From: an uncultured Alphaproteobacteria bacterium
Lineage (GTDB): Bacteria > Pseudomonadota > Alphaproteobacteria > HIMB59 > GCA-002718135
Length of the DNA: 37,779 nucleotides
NCBI GenBank assembly: GCA_902623255.1
Contig: CACNSY010000011.1
Location: 1 to 37,779 of the forward strand
Direction of reading: 5' to 3'
Below the pieces are notes generated by a model, which saw only the letters and a program-made list of their open reading frames with translations, searched no databases and had not been told where the DNA came from. Shown here piece by piece: positions 24,187 through 32,708 of this stretch (the first letter of the stretch is position 1; each line of letters opens with the position of its first letter). The position numbers were made by a program, and so were the translations under genes.

Positions 24187-25858
24187 AAAATTTGAGTTTT
24201 TTTTAATTTTTTTTTATTTAATTTTATTTTCAATATTTTTAGGAAATACCATTCACTTAGAGAATATTGATGTTGATATATTATCAAGATTAAAGAATTC
24301 TCTAATACCAAAAGGCTCAATAAATTATGATCCTCAATATAATTTTTTATATTTATTAAATTTTTTAAATACTTGGACTAAATTAGATCCTAATTTTATT
24401 ATTAAAATAATATGGTTATTTGAAAAATTAACTGTAATTTTAGCTTTATATTTTATTAGTTTATTAATCTTTAATATAAGAATTGCTTTAATGATCACTT
24501 TGATCATATTGCCATTTTTTAGATCAGGAGAGGTAGATCAAAAAACATTTTGTTTAGGTATTCAGCTTTTTTCAATTTACTTTTATTTTAATAAAAAATT
24601 TATAATTTCAGCAATATTATTAAGTGTTGTATTTTATATTCATGTTGGAATGGGTGTGTGGTGGTATTTGCCTTCAGTATTTTCATTCATTTTTTTAAAT
24701 TTAAAAAAAGAAAAGGGATTCTCTATTAATAATTTTTTAATATACAATTTTATTACTATATTCCTAATTTTTCCCCTTCTATATTTTTATTTCTATTTAG
24801 TGCAAATTAATGAAAATTTAATTGATTCATCTTTTGTTGATTATTGGATTGGTATTAATAATTCATTCTTTTATTTTATTATTAATAAAAATTATAAAGA
24901 AATTTTTTTTATTTTATCAAATTTTATCTTTTTTGTTTTTTCTTTAATAATTTTAAAAGAATATTTTAAAATAAGTACGAATATTTTATTATCTTTGATT
25001 TATGGTTTTATATCAATTTTTATAATTAACGAAATTTTAGTAATTTCTACTGAAAATCCTTCATTATTAAAACTTCAAATTTTGAGAGCGTATCCAATTT
25101 TGAATTATTTTTCAATTATTTTTTTATCATTTATTTTAATTAAACAGCTTAATAGAGGGAATGCTTTTTTCTTTATTTTTTTTATCCTTTTATTAATTCC
25201 AAGTCCTATTTATATAATTTTTAGATATATAAATTTTTATGAAACAATTTATTTTTTATGGTTTTTTACTTTATTTTATGAATATTTTTACAAAAAAAGT
25301 AATAGGAAAGAAATCAGATTAATTAATTTCAAAATCATTTTTAAGTCGTTTCAAATTAACAAAATTTACTCAATATTAGCTTTTTTTCTTTTATTTTTTG
25401 CAATTATTAATAAATACTTTGATTTGGAAAATCGACTATTGTCATTCATAAGTCAAGAAAAGTACTTTCTGGTTGAAAAATATTCAAATCAAAGTTTAAT
25501 AAATTATATAAATAAAATTGAAGATAAAAATATAATATTTATGATTCCATTCAATTATGCAGATTTATCATATTTAATTAATAAAAAGACATTAGTTTCC
25601 ACTAATGATGTACTTGATCATATACCTGTAAAAGGAGCATTTATGGTTTCTTTTTTTAAAGATGAATTCGCAATTTCAAAAAAAGAAATAACTAATAAAA
25701 TATATATGGAAAATTTATGGAAAAATTTAACTGTTCAAGATTTCATTTTATGGAAAAAAAAATATGGAATAACACATATTATTAGAGAAAAAACAAATAA
25801 ATTGAATTTCAAAAAACTATTTAATGATGATAAGTATATTATTTATATAATTGAATAA
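24173..25858 (+). CDS. Polytopic membrane protein, candidate GT-C glycosyltransferase
   Basis: This 561-residue protein has about eleven or twelve hydrophobic helices, starting with a signal-anchor at 8-25, and a C-terminal soluble segment from about 425. The first external loop carries acidic residues E30, D33 and D35 (H-L-E-N-I-D-V-D), the place where GT-C enzymes hold their D/E-containing motif. It is not a recognisable Wzy, and no named family is obvious to me. The neighbouring polyprenol-phosphate sugar synthase supports a GT-C role, using a polyprenyl-phosphate sugar on the periplasmic side. This is inference from topology and context. A 30-base gap to the next gene is the largest within the 1592-30904 array. 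Confidence 0.65.
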   Translation: MIINKKFEFFLIFFYLILFSIFLGNTIHLENIDVDILSRLKNSLIPKGSINYDPQYNFLYLLNFLNTWTKLDPNFIIKIIWLFEKLTVILALYFISLLIFNIRIALMITLIILPFFRSGEVDQKTFCLGIQLFSIYFYFNKKFIISAILLSVVFYIHVGMGVWWYLPSVFSFIFLNLKKEKGFSINNFLIYNFITIFLIFPLLYFYFYLVQINENLIDSSFVDYWIGINNSFFYFIINKNYKEIFFILSNFIFFVFSLIILKEYFKISTNILLSLIYGFISIFIINEILVISTENPSLLKLQILRAYPILNYFSIIFLSFILIKQLNRGNAFFFIFFILLLIPSPIYIIFRYINFYETIYFLWFFTLFYEYFYKKSNRKEIRLINFKIIFKSFQINKIYSILAFFLLFFAIINKYFDLENRLLSFISQEKYFLVEKYSNQSLINYINKIEDKNIIFMIPFNYADLSYLINKKTLVSTNDVLDHIPVKGAFMVSFFKDEFAISKKEITNKIYMENLWKNLTVQDFILWKKKYGITHIIREKTNKLNFKKLFNDDKYIIYIIE

Positions 25859-25888
25859 CTATATCAGTTATAAAAACTTTATTAATAT

Positions 25889-26869
25889 ATGAATATTTTG
25901 GTTATTGGTGGTGAAGGTTACATTGGTAGCGTTTTAATTAAATATTTATTAGACTCTAAATATATGGTTACATCAATAGACTCATTAATTTATAACCAGC
26001 CAATAAATAATAAATCGTATATTAAAAATAAAAATTACACATATTTAAATCTTGATATTAGATCAAAACAAATTGATAATTTTGAATATCAAAAATATGA
26101 TAAAATAATATTATTATGTGGTTTAGTGGGCGATCCAATTACTAAAAAATATCCTGATTTATCATTAGAAATAAATGAGAACTCTATTATTAGACTTCTA
26201 ATTAATATTGAAAAAACAAAAAAAAATGATGTTATTTTTGTGTCTACCTGTTCCAATTATGGATTAATTGAAGAGGATGAATTTGCCGATGAGAATTATA
26301 AACTTCAACCACTCTCATCATATGCAAGATCAAAAGTTAAAATAGAAAAATATCTTATAAATAGAAGTGATTTAAATTTTACAATTTTAAGATTTGCTAC
26401 TGCATTTGGTTTATCAGAGAGGATGAGATTTGATCTAACACTTAATGAATTTACAAAAAATTTGTTTTTTAATAAAAAATTATATGTTTACGATGCAGAT
26501 ACCTGGAGACCGTATTGTCATGTATATGATTTTGCTAGGTTAATAAAAATTGTTATTAAAAGTGATTCCTACAAAATCAATAGAGAAATATTTAATGCTG
26601 GCAGTGATAAAAATAATTTTACAAAAAGAGATGTGGTCAATACAATTCTAAATGAAATTGACTCAAAAAATAATATTGAATATTTGAGTAAAGGGAATGA
26701 TCCAAGAAATTACAAAGTTAATTTTAATAAAGTAAAAAATCATTTAGGTTTTGAAACATCAATTTCTTTAAATGATGGTGTAAAAGAAATTATTGATTAT
26801 TTATCAAAAAATAAAAGTTTAAATTTGCAACCTAATAATTATGGTAACTATCTAATAAATGAGTCGTAA
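25889..26869 (+). CDS. NAD-dependent nucleotide-sugar epimerase/reductase (SDR)
   Basis: This 326-residue extended SDR has G-G-E-G-Y-I-G-S at 7-14, S-T-C-S-N-Y-G at 119-125 and the catalytic Y145-x-x-x-K149 (S-Y-A-R-S-K). R-F-A-T-A-F-G near 167-173 and W-R-P-Y-C-H-V-Y-D near 206-214 are typical of nucleotide-sugar enzymes. The Asp-Glu pair of 4,6-dehydratases (S-T-D-E-V-Y) is replaced by C-S-N here, which argues against a LegB-type dehydratase and for an epimerase or reductase. It is the first gene after a 30-base gap and overlaps the legC-like start, so it may act on the LegC substrate or an unrelated sugar of the same glycan. Substrate not determinable. Confidence 0.82.
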   Translation: MNILVIGGEGYIGSVLIKYLLDSKYMVTSIDSLIYNQPINNKSYIKNKNYTYLNLDIRSKQIDNFEYQKYDKIILLCGLVGDPITKKYPDLSLEINENSIIRLLINIEKTKKNDVIFVSTCSNYGLIEEDEFADENYKLQPLSSYARSKVKIEKYLINRSDLNFTILRFATAFGLSERMRFDLTLNEFTKNLFFNKKLYVYDADTWRPYCHVYDFARLIKIVIKSDSYKINREIFNAGSDKNNFTKRDVVNTILNEIDSKNNIEYLSKGNDPRNYKVNFNKVKNHLGFETSISLNDGVKEIIDYLSKNKSLNLQPNNYGNYLINES

Positions 26870-28010
26870 TAAAAAAAGATTAAATCTTTCAATTCCTTTT
26901 TTAACAGGGAAAGAAAAAAAATATGTAGATTATTGTTTAAGAACAGGTTGGATATCTTCTGCAGGGAAATTAATAGATGAGTTTGAAAAAAAAATTTGTT
27001 TACTAACTAAATCTAAATATGGGGTGGCATGTGTTAATGGCACTTCCGCACTTCATATCTCACTTTTGTTGGCAGGTGTTAAGGATAATCATGAAGTAAT
27101 TGTGCCAACAATTACTTTTATAGCACCAATAAATGCTGTTAGGTACTGTAATGCTAGCCCTGTATTTATGGATTGTGATAATGATTACAATCTAGATTTA
27201 AAAAAAACGATTGAATTTATTTCTTCAGAAACTTATTTAAAAAATAATAAATCTTATAATAAGAAAACTAATAAACGGATTTCAGCACTAATAGTTGTAC
27301 ACGTTTGGGGTAACACTATAGAATTTTATAATCTCAAAAAATTATGTGATAAAAAAAATATAAAAATCATTGAAGATGCCAGTGAATCTTTAGGATCAAA
27401 GTTTGATAATAATAAATTTTCTGGAACTTTAGGATTTTGCGGATGTATTTCTTTTAATGGAAATAAAATTATAACAACAGGGGGTGGCGGTATTATTTTA
27501 ACACAAAATAAAAAAATTGCTGAAAAAGCCAAGCACCTAACACAGCAAGCAAAAAAAAATATTTGGTTTGAACATGATGAAATTGGATACAACTACAGAA
27601 TGAATAACATACAAGCCGCAATTGGTTTGGGACAAATAGAGAGTTTTAATGAGTTAAAAAAAAGAAAAAAAAATATATACAAAAATTATTCTAATCTTTT
27701 TAATAAAAACATAGAATTTAGTTTTCTTAAGCATAATATTAGAAGTAATTTTTGGATGAATGTTATAAAAATAAAAAATTTTAATAAAATTAAACTCAAA
27801 AAATTAATTAACTTACTTAATGAAAAAAAAATAGAAGCAAGGCCAATTTGGATGCCTAATCATTTGCAAGCAAAATATAAAATATTCCAGAGCTATAAAA
27901 TTAAAAAAGCTTCAAAGTTTTTTAACCAAAGTTTATGTATACCTAGTAGTGTTGAATTGACTAATTCCGATATAAAAATTATCTACAAAACTATATCCTC
28001 GTTAATATAA
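26859..28010 (+). CDS. legC: LegC-type sugar aminotransferase (DegT/DnrJ/EryC1/StrS family)
   Basis: This 383-residue fold-type I PLP enzyme has G-T-S-A-L-H at 61-66, E-D-A-S-E-S-L-G-S at 172-180 and the PLP lysine K203 in S-F-N-G-N-K-I-I-T-T-G-G-G-G. T-G-W-I-S-S-A-G near 29-36 and S-L-L-L-A-G-V near 68-74 are typical of the LegC branch rather than PseC. Family knowledge: LegC aminates C4 of a GDP- or UDP-4-keto-6-deoxy-GlcNAc to give the 4-amino sugar of the legionaminic route. The NeuC/LegG, PtmE and LegF genes follow in order, which supports the assignment. The ATG start overlaps the upstream SDR by 11 bases. Confidence 0.88.
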   Translation: MSRNKKRLNLSIPFLTGKEKKYVDYCLRTGWISSAGKLIDEFEKKICLLTKSKYGVACVNGTSALHISLLLAGVKDNHEVIVPTITFIAPINAVRYCNASPVFMDCDNDYNLDLKKTIEFISSETYLKNNKSYNKKTNKRISALIVVHVWGNTIEFYNLKKLCDKKNIKIIEDASESLGSKFDNNKFSGTLGFCGCISFNGNKIITTGGGGIILTQNKKIAEKAKHLTQQAKKNIWFEHDEIGYNYRMNNIQAAIGLGQIESFNELKKRKKNIYKNYSNLFNKNIEFSFLKHNIRSNFWMNVIKIKNFNKIKLKKLINLLNEKKIEARPIWMPNHLQAKYKIFQSYKIKKASKFFNQSLCIPSSVELTNSDIKIIYKTISSLI

Positions 28011-28013
28011 TTT

Positions 28014-29180
28014 ATGACTAAATCAAAAAAAATGAATATTTGCTTTATTACTTCATCAAGAGCTGAATATGGATTACTAAAAAAACTTATGGGATATTTT
28101 AAAGTAGATAAAAAATTTAACCTACAATTGATTGTAACAGGATCTCATTTAAGTGAAAAATATGGAAATACTTACAAAGAAATTCTCAATGACGGTTTTT
28201 CTATTAACAAAAAAATTAGACCAATCAATAAATATAAAATTACATCAACTAATATTAATGAATTTATTGGTAATTCATTTAAGAATTTTTCAACATCTTT
28301 TTCCTTATTAAAAACTGACTTAATTATTTTATTAGGAGATAGGTACGAGTTAATTGCACCAAGTTATGTAGCTTTAATTATGAAAATTCCAATAGCACAC
28401 ATTCATGGTGGTGAAATTACTAAAGGCTCAATAGATGATAACATTAGACATACTATTACTAAATTATCAAAATTTCATTTTGTAGCTAATATTAATTATA
28501 AAAAAAGATTAATTCGTATGGGTGAAAATCCATCGAGAGTTTTTGTTGTGGGTGCTATGGGTCCAGATAAGATATCCTCTACTAAAATTTTAACTAAAAA
28601 TGCTATCGAAAAAAAATTTAAATTTAATTTTAATAAAGTAAATTATTTAGTCACAATTCATCCAGAAACTTCTAAACTCGAATTTCTAAATATATCACCA
28701 TTGTTAAGTGTTTTAAAAAAAGAAAAAAATTGTAAAATTATTTTTACTGGCTCAAACACTGATGAGAATAGTTTTTATATTAGAAAACAAATTAAAAAAT
28801 TTGTAAAATTATATCCTCTTAAAACTAAATATATTGAATCTATGGGAGATCAATATTATATATCAACAATAAAACATGTTAATTGCGTAATTGGAAATTC
28901 TTCTAGTGGTATACTTGAAGCTCCATATATGAACACACCCACAATAAATATAGGAACAAGGCAAGATGGAAGACTTTTATCAAAGAGTATAATATCATGT
29001 AAATTTACAAAAAAAGAAATTTCAAAAGCAATAGATCAGTTAAAAAAAAGAAATTATGCAGATAAAAAATATTACAAAAATTTACCATACGGAAAAAAGG
29101 GAGGGAGTAAAAGAATTTTTTCAATAATTAAATCATTAAAGACCATATCACATGAAAAAGAATATTATGATTCAAAATAA
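28014..29180 (+). CDS. legG: LegG/NeuC-type hydrolysing nucleotide-sugar 2-epimerase
   Basis: This 388-residue GT-B fold epimerase matches UDP-GlcNAc 2-epimerase (hydrolysing), NeuC/LegG. It has T-S-S-R-A-E-Y-G at 13-20, G-D-R-Y-E-L at 108-113, H-I-H-G-G-E at 129-134 followed by I-D-D-N-I-R-H, and the C-terminal N-S-S-S-G-I-L-E-A near 294-302 with G-T-R-Q-D-G-R. Family knowledge: it removes the nucleotide and inverts C2, giving ManNAc or, in LegG, 2,4-diacetamido-6-deoxymannose, the substrate for LegI. Given the adjacent LegC-type gene, the diamino sugar is the better guess. The ATG start is at 28014; a second ATG at 28032 is possible. It overlaps the ptmE-like gene by 29 bases. Confidence 0.88.
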   Translation: MTKSKKMNICFITSSRAEYGLLKKLMGYFKVDKKFNLQLIVTGSHLSEKYGNTYKEILNDGFSINKKIRPINKYKITSTNINEFIGNSFKNFSTSFSLLKTDLIILLGDRYELIAPSYVALIMKIPIAHIHGGEITKGSIDDNIRHTITKLSKFHFVANINYKKRLIRMGENPSRVFVVGAMGPDKISSTKILTKNAIEKKFKFNFNKVNYLVTIHPETSKLEFLNISPLLSVLKKEKNCKIIFTGSNTDENSFYIRKQIKKFVKLYPLKTKYIESMGDQYYISTIKHVNCVIGNSSSGILEAPYMNTPTINIGTRQDGRLLSKSIISCKFTKKEISKAIDQLKKRNYADKKYYKNLPYGKKGGSKRIFSIIKSLKTISHEKEYYDSK

Positions 29181-30231
29181 AAATATAAAAATTAACCCTA
29201 ATATCAGTATTAAAGAAACTATGAAAATCTTAAGCGTTACTATTGAAAAATGTCTAATAGTTGTCGACAAACGAAATAAATTATTAGGAACAATAACTGA
29301 CGGTGATTTAAGAAGAGGTCTGCTAAAAAATAAAAAAATAAATGATTCAATAAATTATTTATATAATAAGAAACCTTACTTTTTACTAGAAAATAAAAAA
29401 ATTGAGGAGAAAAAAATTAAAAAAATTTTTATTGAAAAAAAATTATCTGTAATTCCTATAGTTAATAATCGAAAAGTAGTTATCGATTATCTAACATTGG
29501 GAAAAATCGAAAATATAAATATAAAAAATAAAAAAATACCAAAAATAGATATTGTTATAATGGCAGGTGGGAAAGGAACAAGACTAGATCCATTTACACT
29601 AATTTTACCCAAACCACTAATACCAATTAAGGAAAAACCTATTATAATTCATATTTTAGAAAAATTTTATGCTCAGGGAAGTAAAAATTTTTACTTATCT
29701 GTTAATTATAAAAAAAATATTATTAAATCATATTTAGATACAGTCAGTAATAAATATAATTTAAATTTTATAGAGGAAAAGAAGCCATTAGGAACAGCGG
29801 GATCACTGTATTTTATGAAAAAACTTATTAAAAATAATTTTATTTTGACAAATTGTGATACTTTAATTGATTTAAATATAAATGATTTATTTGATTATCA
29901 TGTTAAAAGTAAAAATCTTGTTACGCTGATTGTGGCTAAAACAAACTATAAATTTAAATATGGCTCTTGTATTATGGATGAAAATGGATTTTTAAAAACT
30001 ATTGAAGAAAAGCCAAAATTAAGTTTTTTTGCTAATACTGGTATGTATATTATGAGTAAGAAAATATTTGATTATATACCTAAAAATAAAAAATATGATG
30101 CAACTGATTTAATCAATGATTTAAAAAATGATAATAAAAATATTGGCTTGTATGTTATTGATGAAAAAAAATGGATAGATATTGGTGATTGGTCAGAATA
30201 TAAGAAAGTGAAAACTGCTTTTGAAATTTAA
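29152..30231 (+). CDS. ptmE: PtmE-type sugar-1-phosphate guanylyltransferase with CBS pair
   Basis: This 359-residue protein has an N-terminal CBS-domain pair (about 1-118; G-T-I-T-D-G-D-L-R-R at 46-55) and a C-terminal nucleotidyltransferase. The activation loop A-G-G-K-G-T-R is at 138-144, followed by P-K-P-L-I-P-I, E-K-K-P-L-G-T-A-G-S near 208-217 and N-C-D-T-L-I-D as the metal site. Family knowledge: PtmE of Campylobacter makes GDP-GlcN from GlcN-1-P, the entry to a GDP-based legionaminic route. The CBS pair may sense a nucleotide. The presence of this gene favours GDP-activated precursors for this branch. A shorter start at ATG 29167 is also possible. The 3' end overlaps the LegF gene by 11 bases. 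Confidence 0.87.
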   Translation: MKKNIMIQNKNIKINPNISIKETMKILSVTIEKCLIVVDKRNKLLGTITDGDLRRGLLKNKKINDSINYLYNKKPYFLLENKKIEEKKIKKIFIEKKLSVIPIVNNRKVVIDYLTLGKIENINIKNKKIPKIDIVIMAGGKGTRLDPFTLILPKPLIPIKEKPIIIHILEKFYAQGSKNFYLSVNYKKNIIKSYLDTVSNKYNLNFIEEKKPLGTAGSLYFMKKLIKNNFILTNCDTLIDLNINDLFDYHVKSKNLVTLIVAKTNYKFKYGSCIMDENGFLKTIEEKPKLSFFANTGMYIMSKKIFDYIPKNKKYDATDLINDLKNDNKNIGLYVIDEKKWIDIGDWSEYKKVKTAFEI

Positions 30232-30904
30232 AAAAAAAATTCTTTGTATTATTCCTGCAAGAGCTGGTTCAGTTGGTATTTTAAAAAAAAATATTAAAAT
30301 TTTTAATAACAAACCTCTGATATATTGGTCAATTATTGAGAGTTTGAAATCAAAATATATAGATAGAGTAATAGTATCGACTAATTCTAACAAAATCAAA
30401 ACTATATCTGAAAAATATGGCGCCCAAGTTCCTTTTTTAAGACCTGAAAATATTTCAAAAAATAACTCTAATGTTATCAACGCAATTAATCATGTGTTAA
30501 TTAATATAGAGGAAAAATACGACATAGTTGTAATTTTACAACCAACTTCACCTTTAAGAAAAGTTGTTGATATTGATAAGTCTATTAAAATATTTATTGA
30601 AAAAAAGATGAAAAGCTTAGTATCAATAACAAAATTAGAACATCCTTACGAATGGATAATGAAGAAAAGTAAAAATAATAAGATTAAATTTATAAAAAAT
30701 AAGCTTATTTATCAGAGACAAAAAACTATAGATTATTTTATTCCAAATGGTTCAATTTTTATTGCAGACATTAATCATTTAAAGAAAAGTAAAAGTTTAT
30801 ATACTGATGAGACTTATGGTTACGAAATGAAAAATATAGATTCAATTGATATAGATAATATAAATCAATTCAAATTTGCTGAATTTATAATGAAAAATAA
30901 ATAA
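30221..30904 (+). CDS. legF: LegF/NeuA-type CMP-nonulosonic acid cytidylyltransferase
   Basis: This 227-residue protein has I-P-A-R-A-G-S-V-G-I-L-K-K-N-I at 9-23, the CTP-binding motif of CMP-sialic/legionaminic acid synthetases (usual form A-R-G-G-S-K-G-I-P-R-K-N). L-Q-P-T-S-P-L-R near 108-115 and a D-I-D-N-I near the C-terminus also fit. In the first motif two usual residues, the Pro and the Arg after G-I, are changed to Leu and Lys. It probably activates a legionaminic-type acid made by the LegI-like synthase at 36422. It closes the plus-strand array; its stop is one base from the stop of the convergent minus-strand gene. Confidence 0.87.
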   Translation: MKFKKKILCIIPARAGSVGILKKNIKIFNNKPLIYWSIIESLKSKYIDRVIVSTNSNKIKTISEKYGAQVPFLRPENISKNNSNVINAINHVLINIEEKYDIVVILQPTSPLRKVVDIDKSIKIFIEKKMKSLVSITKLEHPYEWIMKKSKNNKIKFIKNKLIYQRQKTIDYFIPNGSIFIADINHLKKSKSLYTDETYGYEMKNIDSIDIDNINQFKFAEFIMKNK

Positions 30905-30905
30905 T

Positions 30906-32696
30906 TTAAAAATTTTGAGAAATTTTATTTAAGATATACATTTTGCTATTTCCTTCATTAAATAAATTATGAATAACAGATATAATTTTTGAAGCTCTAG
31001 AAGAGCCATTATTGTCTTTGAATTGATCAATTTTATTTAGAATATCAGACCAATCACCTAAATCTTTATAATCAATCGAGTTATTTTTAAATTCAATTAT
31101 ATTTTTAATCATCTTGTTTAAATCATTAAAAATTATATTCTGTTTAATATTCTTTATTAATTCAAATTCAAATTGAGCAATATTGCCATAATCTAAGAAA
31201 ATAGATCTTTTATTATTGATAGCACACTCTAATAATGCACTAGGGAAGGCTATTGAAGATAATCCAACACAGATATTGCATAAATTAGAATAATGCGTAA
31301 CAATTTTTTGAAATGGATCAGGTATAATATAACAATTTGCATTATTTTTTAACCCCTTTATTCGATTGTTTCTTTTAATCAAAATATCTAATTCCTGATT
31401 TCTTTTTGATTTAATTATAAGGCCAATTTCAGGATTTTGTTCAGTCAATTTTAAAAATTTATAATAAAAATTTACTATAAATTCTTCGTCAATAAAATGA
31501 TATTGAGTATCTTTTGAATTATTTAGATTATAGTTTGTATCTAATAATAAAATTTTAAATTTTATATCATTATTTAAAAAATATTTATTAATATTGTTTA
31601 ATTCGTTAACTTTAATTTGGTCAGTTTTAGGATAAATATTTCCTACCTGAAAAATTTTATTTATTGGATTAAAACTTTTTAATAATTGACTTTCTGAATG
31701 TTTACCCCAAGTAAAAAATATATCATTTGGATAAAATCCAATAAAATAAGGAGGATTTCCCCAAATATAAGACCTTAATTTACCAACAGATAACCCATCA
31801 ACCTTTTCTAATGCAATCTGCTTTGCTATTACATCATCACCAGTTTCAGTTGCATCAAAATGAATTTTTATATTAAATTGATAAAAAAATGAGTACCAAA
31901 AGTTTATTTTTTTTAAAAAATCTTTAAGTATAATTTTTAAAAATTCGCCAAAATAATCATTTGACTTATAAATACTGATAAAATTTAAAAGATTGTCTAT
32001 TTCTTTTAATGTAAATTTTTTTTTATATTTCCATATTTTTATATAATTAATTTTATTTTTTTTAAGATAATTTATTATGTGAAATTGTGAAGAATTAAAT
32101 CTATTCATTAGATATTTACTTTCAAAATATATAAGCAAATCATTATTATTTAATTCTGAGTTATTCATAAAATAAATATCTGATTTTTTTCCATCTTGAA
32201 TACCTTCAATATAATTTACAGCTATTAGACTATTTTTGCCATTCGCTTGTTGTGACAAAGATTCAAAATTGGATATAGATAAGAATTTTATAATATCTTT
32301 TAGTATTAATTTTGGTACTGCGAGCTTCGATTTTTGATTTAAATAATTTGTGTTATTAGTTTTTATTATTTTTACACCTTTGGCTTTATAATCGAATTCT
32401 TTAAAAATATTATAATATAATCCTGGTATTATATTTTGGTAGATTTTTTTATTTTTAATTTGATTCCATTCGTTTATTTCATTCTTTAAAAAAAAAGGAT
32501 ATAAATCATAATATATTTTTTTTACTATAAAAGTATCAAAATAATTTTTCGGTATTACTTTTATAACCTTTTTATAAATTTTTAAATTTTCTAATTTTTC
32601 TAAAACCTTTGTTGAAAATTCTAAAACATTTCTTCTAGCAGTGTATGTAAGAAATTCACCATTTTTAGATCTTTGATATTTGTTTATAATATTCAT
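30906..32696 (-). CDS. Large GT-B-like surface-glycan protein, poorly characterised
   Basis: This 596-residue protein has no signal peptide or clear membrane helix. Residues from about 275 look like a GT-B transferase of the surface-carbohydrate/CDP-glycerol type. H-F-D-A-T-E-T-G-D is at 279-287, P-P-Y-F-I-G-F-Y-P-N-D near 315-325, T-W-G-K-H-S-E at 329-335, V-G-N-I-Y near 351-355 and V-G-L-S-S-I-A-F-P-S-A-L-L-E-C near 489-503, equivalent to the donor-site E-A motif. The first 270 residues are unassigned. It is the last gene of the minus-strand group and starts 12 bases after the deacetylase stop. It probably transfers a sugar or polyol phosphate to the glycan; donor and acceptor are unknown. 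Confidence 0.55.
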   Translation of the reverse strand: MNIINKYQRSKNGEFLTYTARRNVLEFSTKVLEKLENLKIYKKVIKVIPKNYFDTFIVKKIYYDLYPFFLKNEINEWNQIKNKKIYQNIIPGLYYNIFKEFDYKAKGVKIIKTNNTNYLNQKSKLAVPKLILKDIIKFLSISNFESLSQQANGKNSLIAVNYIEGIQDGKKSDIYFMNNSELNNNDLLIYFESKYLMNRFNSSQFHIINYLKKNKINYIKIWKYKKKFTLKEIDNLLNFISIYKSNDYFGEFLKIILKDFLKKINFWYSFFYQFNIKIHFDATETGDDVIAKQIALEKVDGLSVGKLRSYIWGNPPYFIGFYPNDIFFTWGKHSESQLLKSFNPINKIFQVGNIYPKTDQIKVNELNNINKYFLNNDIKFKILLLDTNYNLNNSKDTQYHFIDEEFIVNFYYKFLKLTEQNPEIGLIIKSKRNQELDILIKRNNRIKGLKNNANCYIIPDPFQKIVTHYSNLCNICVGLSSIAFPSALLECAINNKRSIFLDYGNIAQFEFELIKNIKQNIIFNDLNKMIKNIIEFKNNSIDYKDLGDWSDILNKIDQFKDNNGSSRASKIISVIHNLFNEGNSKMYILNKISQNF

Positions 32697-32708
32697 CTTT
32701 TGTCAAAT

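Noticed and set aside
27326-27592. 88-codon minus-strand open frame
   Set aside because: Lies wholly inside the LegC-type gene, has no recognisable domain and is a by-product of AT-rich codon use.
30193-30480. 95-codon minus-strand open frame across the ptmE-legF junction
   Set aside because: Antisense to two well-supported genes and without any family resemblance.
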